A stretch of DNA of 64,000 nt from JANQIO01 sp038746745 (lineage in GTDB: Bacteria; Pseudomonadota; Gammaproteobacteria; Pseudomonadales; Halieaceae), in assembly GCA_038746745.1 (NCBI GenBank), contig JBCDKJ010000007.1, positions 22,195-86,194 on the forward strand. Reading direction: 5' to 3'. The position numbers and the translations under genes are program-made. Positions 62,101-64,000 of this stretch are shown piece by piece (within the stretch, counting starts at the first letter, position 1; every line of letters starts with the position of its first letter). A model generated the notes under the pieces. It saw only the letters and a program-made list of their open reading frames with translations, ran no database searches and was not told the origin of the DNA.

Positions 62101-64000
62101 GGCAAGGTTTAGATTGGGAGCAGGTGGAGGGGAGGGTCTGGGACGTGCATAAACTGTCCGTACCCGCGTCACCGCTGAGAGGTCTCCACTGTCTATCGCT
62201 TTTGCATAAATCGTGTGATATCCATTTGAAGCAAGCCATTCCGCTTCATAGGGCGCTGTGACGTCGGTCGTCAGGAGCTGGTCATCGACGTAGAACTCAA
62301 CAGCACGCACATTGTCCTGCGTGTCTATTGTGCTTGCTCGCAGCGTGACGGTATCGCCTACGTAGTATTGAGCGGCGTCCAAGGGAGCAAGCAGCGATAC
62401 AGACGGTGCAGTGTTTGCACCAGGATCAATCAGCGACGTCAGGTTTGGCGCTCGCTGCCCGGGCAAGGGAGTACCGAGTGTGCTACCAAGTACAAAGAAG
62501 CCCGTATCGCTGGCATCCACGATCGTCCCAAGGGCAGCACTCGTAACCTGCTTGGGTATCAATTGATCCAGAGCGTTACCATGCCCCAGGGCACCTCCAG
62601 TCCCGTCGCCCCAACTCCACAGCGTACCGTCCGCTTTCATGGCATAGGACTGGTGTCGGCCAGCACTGACCCAAACCCAATCCAAATCTGTGGAGATGCG
62701 AGTCGGAACGTTGTAACTTGACGTGTCGCCCACGCCCAGACCGCCGCGCCAACCATACCCCCAGGACCAGAGACTACCATCTTCTTTGATAGCTAAAGTA
62801 TGCGCCCATCCTGCGCTCGCCCATACCCAGTCGGTGTCGCTACCCACTTGAACAGGTGCCGTCTTTGCAGAGCTAGAACCTATGCCAAGGCGTCCGTTGT
62901 TGCCAGAACCCCAGGCCCATAACGTGCCGTCACTCTTAATCGCTACGGAGTGAAAATCTCCCGCCTCGACCCAAACCCAATCTGAGGCGCTTCCAATTTG
63001 CGCTGGTAAACCTCTATTGACGTTGTCCCCTACACCCAGTTGCCCACCGGTGTTGAGGCCCCAACCCCACATTGTGCCGTTTTGCTTTATGCCCAGACCG
63101 AAGGAAGAACTAGCGCTAACCCAACGCCAATTGAGGGCAGTGCCTAACTGCACGGGTAGAGCGCCACTTCCTTCACCCCAAGTCCACAATGAGCCATTCG
63201 CACGAATGCCCATAGAGTGGGTTTTGCCTGCGCTTACCTGTATCCAGTCGTGCTCGGCACCGATCCGTTGGGGACTTGCAACGTCTCCAGTTGTGCCATG
63301 ACCGAGTGCTCCCTGTGCACCTGAGCCCCAACTCCATATTGTGCCGTCCAACTTCAGGCCAAGTCCGTGAGAGCCCCCTGCGCTCAGCCAGATCCATTCA
63401 GGCGGGCCAAAGAGTTCTTCAGGTATTGTTCTATCCGCAGTATCACCCAGACCGGTACGGTACTCTGCGCCCGAGCCCCAGGAATAAAAGCGTTTCTCAG
63501 CGGTTGAGAACGCAGTGTTAAGACTGCCTGGAACACCAAACTCTACGACTGGAGTAACTCTGATCACGCCAGTCGCATCCTTGGCTCTGGCCTGTGCTAT
63601 GTGCACACCAGGCTGTGCTATCCATTCGGTGCTATAGGGTGCTGTAGTATCGGTTCCAATCAGTGTGCCATCGATGTAGAACGACACCTCATTCATTGGG
63701 TTAGTAGACTGCTGCACCGCGGCAGCGACAGTCACTGCGTTGCCCACTTGATGCAGTGAGCCCGCTGACGGCGTTACTAACGCAACATCAATTACCGGTA
63801 GATGACTACCCAAGTTAGGTTGAAGGGGTGCCTGCAGTGTAATGACACCCACGACAAATCCAGCATCCAGCTTGCTGGCCTCGACCAACAGGCCAGTTGG
63901 CGCACCAACCACTTGCTTGGGCGCAAACTGGTTCGCTGTATCACCATGGCCCAGACGGCCAGCGCCACCCGAGCCCCAACTCCACAGCGTCCCATCCGCC
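53119..64000 (-). CDS. Giant RCC1/FN3/SpvB/FG-GAP/RHS-repeat protein, 5' partial
   Basis: At least 3,626 residues; the frame stays open past the right edge, with a further RCC1 repeat before the first GTG at 63912. Order (residues counted from 63912): RCC1-type repeats (WSWGSGxxGxLGxG, about 135–480), Ig-like domains, several fibronectin III modules (about 600–1290), an SpvB-type region (about 1315–1600, GVAPQLSFNYSSQAGNGLLG), at least seven FG-GAP/VCBS calcium loops of DxNxDGxxD type (about 1690–2050), YD repeats (about 2300–3200) and the RHS core with YDPRLGRFLSADPF near 3210. The last about 340 residues are Gly/Ala-rich and then unrecognised, the usual place of a toxin. Resembles insecticidal Tc B/C and polymorphic-toxin scaffolds. 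Export route unknown. Confidence 0.88.
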   Translation of the reverse strand, partial: ADGTLWSWGSGGAGRLGHGDTANQFAPKQVVGAPTGLLVEASKLDAGFVVGVITLQAPLQPNLGSHLPVIDVALVTPSAGSLHQVGNAVTVAAAVQQSTNPMNEVSFYIDGTLIGTDTTAPYSTEWIAQPGVHIAQARAKDATGVIRVTPVVEFGVPGSLNTAFSTAEKRFYSWGSGAEYRTGLGDTADRTIPEELFGPPEWIWLSAGGSHGLGLKLDGTIWSWGSGAQGALGHGTTGDVASPQRIGAEHDWIQVSAGKTHSMGIRANGSLWTWGEGSGALPVQLGTALNWRWVSASSSFGLGIKQNGTMWGWGLNTGGQLGVGDNVNRGLPAQIGSASDWVWVEAGDFHSVAIKSDGTLWAWGSGNNGRLGIGSSSAKTAPVQVGSDTDWVWASAGWAHTLAIKEDGSLWSWGYGWRGGLGVGDTSSYNVPTRISTDLDWVWVSAGRHQSYAMKADGTLWSWGDGTGGALGHGNALDQLIPKQVTSAALGTIVDASDTGFFVLGSTLGTPLPGQRAPNLTSLIDPGANTAPSVSLLAPLDAAQYYVGDTVTLRASTIDTQDNVRAVEFYVDDQLLTTDVTAPYEAEWLASNGYHTIYAKAIDSGDLSAVTRVRTVYARPRPSPPPAPNLNLASNSGTGGFTVAWDYMVGVTSYRLAQTYPGANIFHQTPDTSKVYSNMPDGQYSFKVQACNAGGCGAYSPESTITVARTNVAHPISPSGGMVAHYTHHTPCFDWSAAISDYYGVLLSETADFSTTYWQKTPLYGTRACWSNGAGWEAKGSNPKSADLPLQTLKTYYWRAVSYDSGQIIESGSAHFQLAHNIANTIPVPVLAPANPADDDENLAFSVDGSYTLNWSVAASGITKYKLLENGVVIDVENVSAWNLTNKPGGEYVYQISACTNDGICGPYSNAIEVRVSHLSVAELGAPENLSTVAFDEENPCFSWTPTVTDHYNLTISLSEDFATQRWQLNNLTDASACWNDGSGDWEAKGTQPQPIPEALVDGTRYYWRVLTYRGAEIARSETRSFVASVPPSAPQNVSVRYISDVPGHFWIEWEHMDYVPGEMRFKVEVPGANPSDPWTVVRDTTAFSEEFIRTTEAVYPFQVKACRADNTNVCSDPVSVSAAVTLSSGARPSIENLSLTPITNGQQTTLQLSWTHPHQASGGIEYEIYQRFGDNWSLLADKTGSASTVQIQPVLAGVYYYRVRACDTGGINCGLLSTTVGHDLQNGNLGEISALETDTTYSDNGQVYLQWEYANDGGDGIYYKVFQTLDSVPNETPIVSTQTPGASLELLESGDYIFQVEVCNAERCGGKSTAQVSVEVDLLAGLYTADLPDPPAAKPAFQSNTASDEIGTTAGSFRVNESGAATYNIPIFSLPGTAGVAPQLSFNYSSQAGNGLLGQGWSLGGLSSVSRCRQTLHQDRNAQPIRWTDEDRFCLDGQRLVLEDLGSGTYGAPDTVYRTEIDSFARVTAKGGTPGHPDYFVVERKDGSTSFYGRSPDSANADAKLVNGNGAVLRWSLKEFTDSAGNPIWFVYETDADGHRIKEVRYAYGNNIASPGATHHAKVYFDYDVRPDDKQLAYVAGHAFRTNRRLTTATVYGGIGAATEVRRYNLTYLPSSSDRISKLAQIEECNGNVCLEPTKFTWPAVTAESGVAQPATIALQQRDYPSVLDYQFGDINGDGASDVVWLSVDINQPSGDTDLQLHYAVSQGGSLSKGYFTNSQPKQNIDDSYLQGGDIPPMRVLDFNADGRMDVAVFSRQGAGSWRLFLSTYSPTANEWRLNNSPETVDIPDEDVVFADLNSDGLVDALSMAHDTATQETTLSVRHLIPGTASERSTSTYYKFSPPVTSVLTWSPAILANSPPVDMEVKPAGDLDGDGIVDIFLQMRYVGADAGSCPFVAHRTVGRLLKLNADRSVTELTSQEHEDCNSGTLRNGMQLLFGDINSDGLSDIVYMEPLSNGIRTTHAWLNDGASLATAGNIESLVVSGIGLPLGSDEDASLAQLVDFNYDGYLDMNWVDPSTQKFEMAYWDSETQSFGVAETLFTSSSANPERDRHQFIDVDGDGWTDRAHFTRDLLTIYISDNAGEAKQVITSIQNGLDAVTNVAYSTLSDPDVYERLTVSTSLSGNSVFCLTNGDCGNYPFLQADVTGFYSQLNAAWPGLHSLGNTADIQLAADAGKSSPVLELSGPMQVVQRVSSSSPGVSLAGGQYSASAMSHVNYNYGEAKLQASGRGFLGFERLRTLDEQTGVQTVTTYRQDFPFIGRPVKTTVLTSTGRRLRESTSKWQLKNYANGMPANVTVNGSAALGALQPILQESHEVEFDFNEAQAVNDEVALSSLTTTHQYDDAGNVINIVAVTKDGSGAEMHSQTTSNVYAGLSDADESARLGRLSQTTVTTARPGGVADNVREVHFTYFDETGTAAHGLLKEEIIEPNNAALKLVTTYTYDARGNRKSAAVTGAVGKDGTGAGHTRLTEFGYDATAHRYLSWTQRHYRSSAPGCASPCYPLGETAPTKAFRHSVVAETDRDAAGRPLRTVAVMPAAGATAPATMTTEVAYGALGRPYLEYRSDGSWTHTVFAEDAGLSGCDAAKTRYKVTQSVAGGGQTEICYDKLGREVRRRTLGFRANEFYVVDTEYDVLGRVKRVSEPYSSGSPVWTVNTYDILGRLIQVDHPVAGEKSFISYSADTSVTGAVLKVTTKNHLDHESVEFKNALGEVVRVQDEENSWVTYAYDAVGNLVGTNAMGVGSLISYDTLGRKTGMYSEDTGLWNYSYNAFGELVEQTDAEQGVTVISYDNHGRRIQRVETKAGVEQNNTLWIYDEQQFLGGLDVPGQLTDTRHTIKSTPMGEAAGSHFTALAYDALGRLSGRETLIDGVNPFEQNYTYDKHGRPFQKFDASDYFGGVRFDYNDRGYLKKISESGKRVDGDAPVEYYVINGMDSRGNVTSATLGNGAELTRRYQAESGLIEKMEALSVDGLVQDLFYDYDTVRNVSLRRDRGVSKLTGVAKDVNETFTYDRLNRLRTATIAGQATYTTSYDARGNITARPGIATMQYSSANNRLQSVTTSGSPVPYQHDGNGNLISGGGLEARYTVFNKPHHLSRGTGLVRFAYDGERRRYKRVVDGDTTWYVGNVEVQENTDGSMSYTRYVEGLAIVKFTRDPETGMRSDESTQYQITDNLGSLDAILDEDGYLLHDLSFDAWGQRRSPDSAYDVINNSTSVISNLISLTPRGFTGHEMLDSVGLVHMNGRVYDPRLGRFLSADPFVQAPTNTQSFNRYAYVWNNPLGYTDPSGYFVDQVFSMVAGTVGFLACGPVCSGAFAAAASYAQGASLQDAIISGISTYAFSNIAGPSFEGSAFSEAIGSVAVARGLAFGAVGGISSALQGGTFGHGFATAGLTGPFASGISSIVSPFVGPAGGYLVGRMVAGGTASHLTGGKFSNGAATGAFQVIVMGLARAEQEGRLVISSIREEGIGSWFDATFSPESQWKPVISMKDVTPAHILMAPVNESGALVVEPTRFVVFPGFKAHLVHTGTLFAGGYYRETDPAGNQAARVLGTSLAVVGGAACVTNIACLQASSQVLTGTSYLEFLSDPSVENAIGLGLSLYAGGLAHNAGGGPVPTVISNVTSFFAGLGL

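Overview
The window looks like a chromosomal segment of a marine-type gammaproteobacterium. The left end carries the conserved gammaproteobacterial order lolB–ispE–tRNA-Gln–prs–rplY–pth–ychF. The accessory genes (TonB receptors, FecI/FecR, several SxxK serine hydrolases, glutathione transferases, SDR, a nitroreductase-family protein) resemble the content of the Cellvibrionales/Halieaceae (OM60/NOR5) type. That assignment is inference from gene content; there is no rRNA gene in the window.

1–5.0 kb: housekeeping block. 5.0–16.8 kb: a surface/secretion module. A TPR plus beta-barrel outer-membrane protein (Slam/DUF560-like), a FecR-domain protein with Asp-Gly and Glu-Pro repeats and a C-terminal beta-rich domain, and a 1330-aa RTX protein form one operon. 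These are followed by a PKHD dioxygenase (opposite strand), a CHASE2 adenylate cyclase and a second FecR-domain protein. A perfect CRP-type box (TGTGA-N6-TCACA) lies directly after the cyclase gene and before the second FecR gene, and a 9/10 match lies upstream of the three-gene operon. This suggests a cAMP-coupled unit.

16.9–26.1 kb: tRNA-Met, a DAACS symporter and a beta-propeller protein diverging from a 24-bp palindrome, a SurE-like lipoprotein, a GST with a TetR-type double operator upstream, an SDR, an SxxK hydrolase and a BAAT-type alpha/beta hydrolase. 26.3–33.1 kb: FecI–FecR–STN/TonB receptor cell-surface signalling set and a second siderophore-type TonB receptor. 33.1–41.1 kb: a strong Fur box between that receptor and a divergent SxxK hydrolase with a 4-TM tail, then GST, pyrD, an FMN alpha-hydroxy-acid dehydrogenase and a second hydrolase with the same tail.

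41.1–48.6 kb: a five-gene minus-strand operon (exported amidase, DUF819 transporter, M81/MlrC-like metallopeptidase, SxxK hydrolase, D-aminoacylase-like lipoprotein) that reads as a pathway for an unusual amide or D-amino-acid-containing peptide. 48.6–53.1 kb: a variable region with a REP-associated tyrosine transposase (RAYT), at least 13 REP-like copies, a decayed IS30 transposase N-terminus, an integron attC-like site and small orphan membrane proteins. 53.1–64.0 kb: the 3' part of a giant RCC1/FN3/SpvB/FG-GAP/RHS protein running off the right edge, followed by a small membrane protein that could be its immunity partner.
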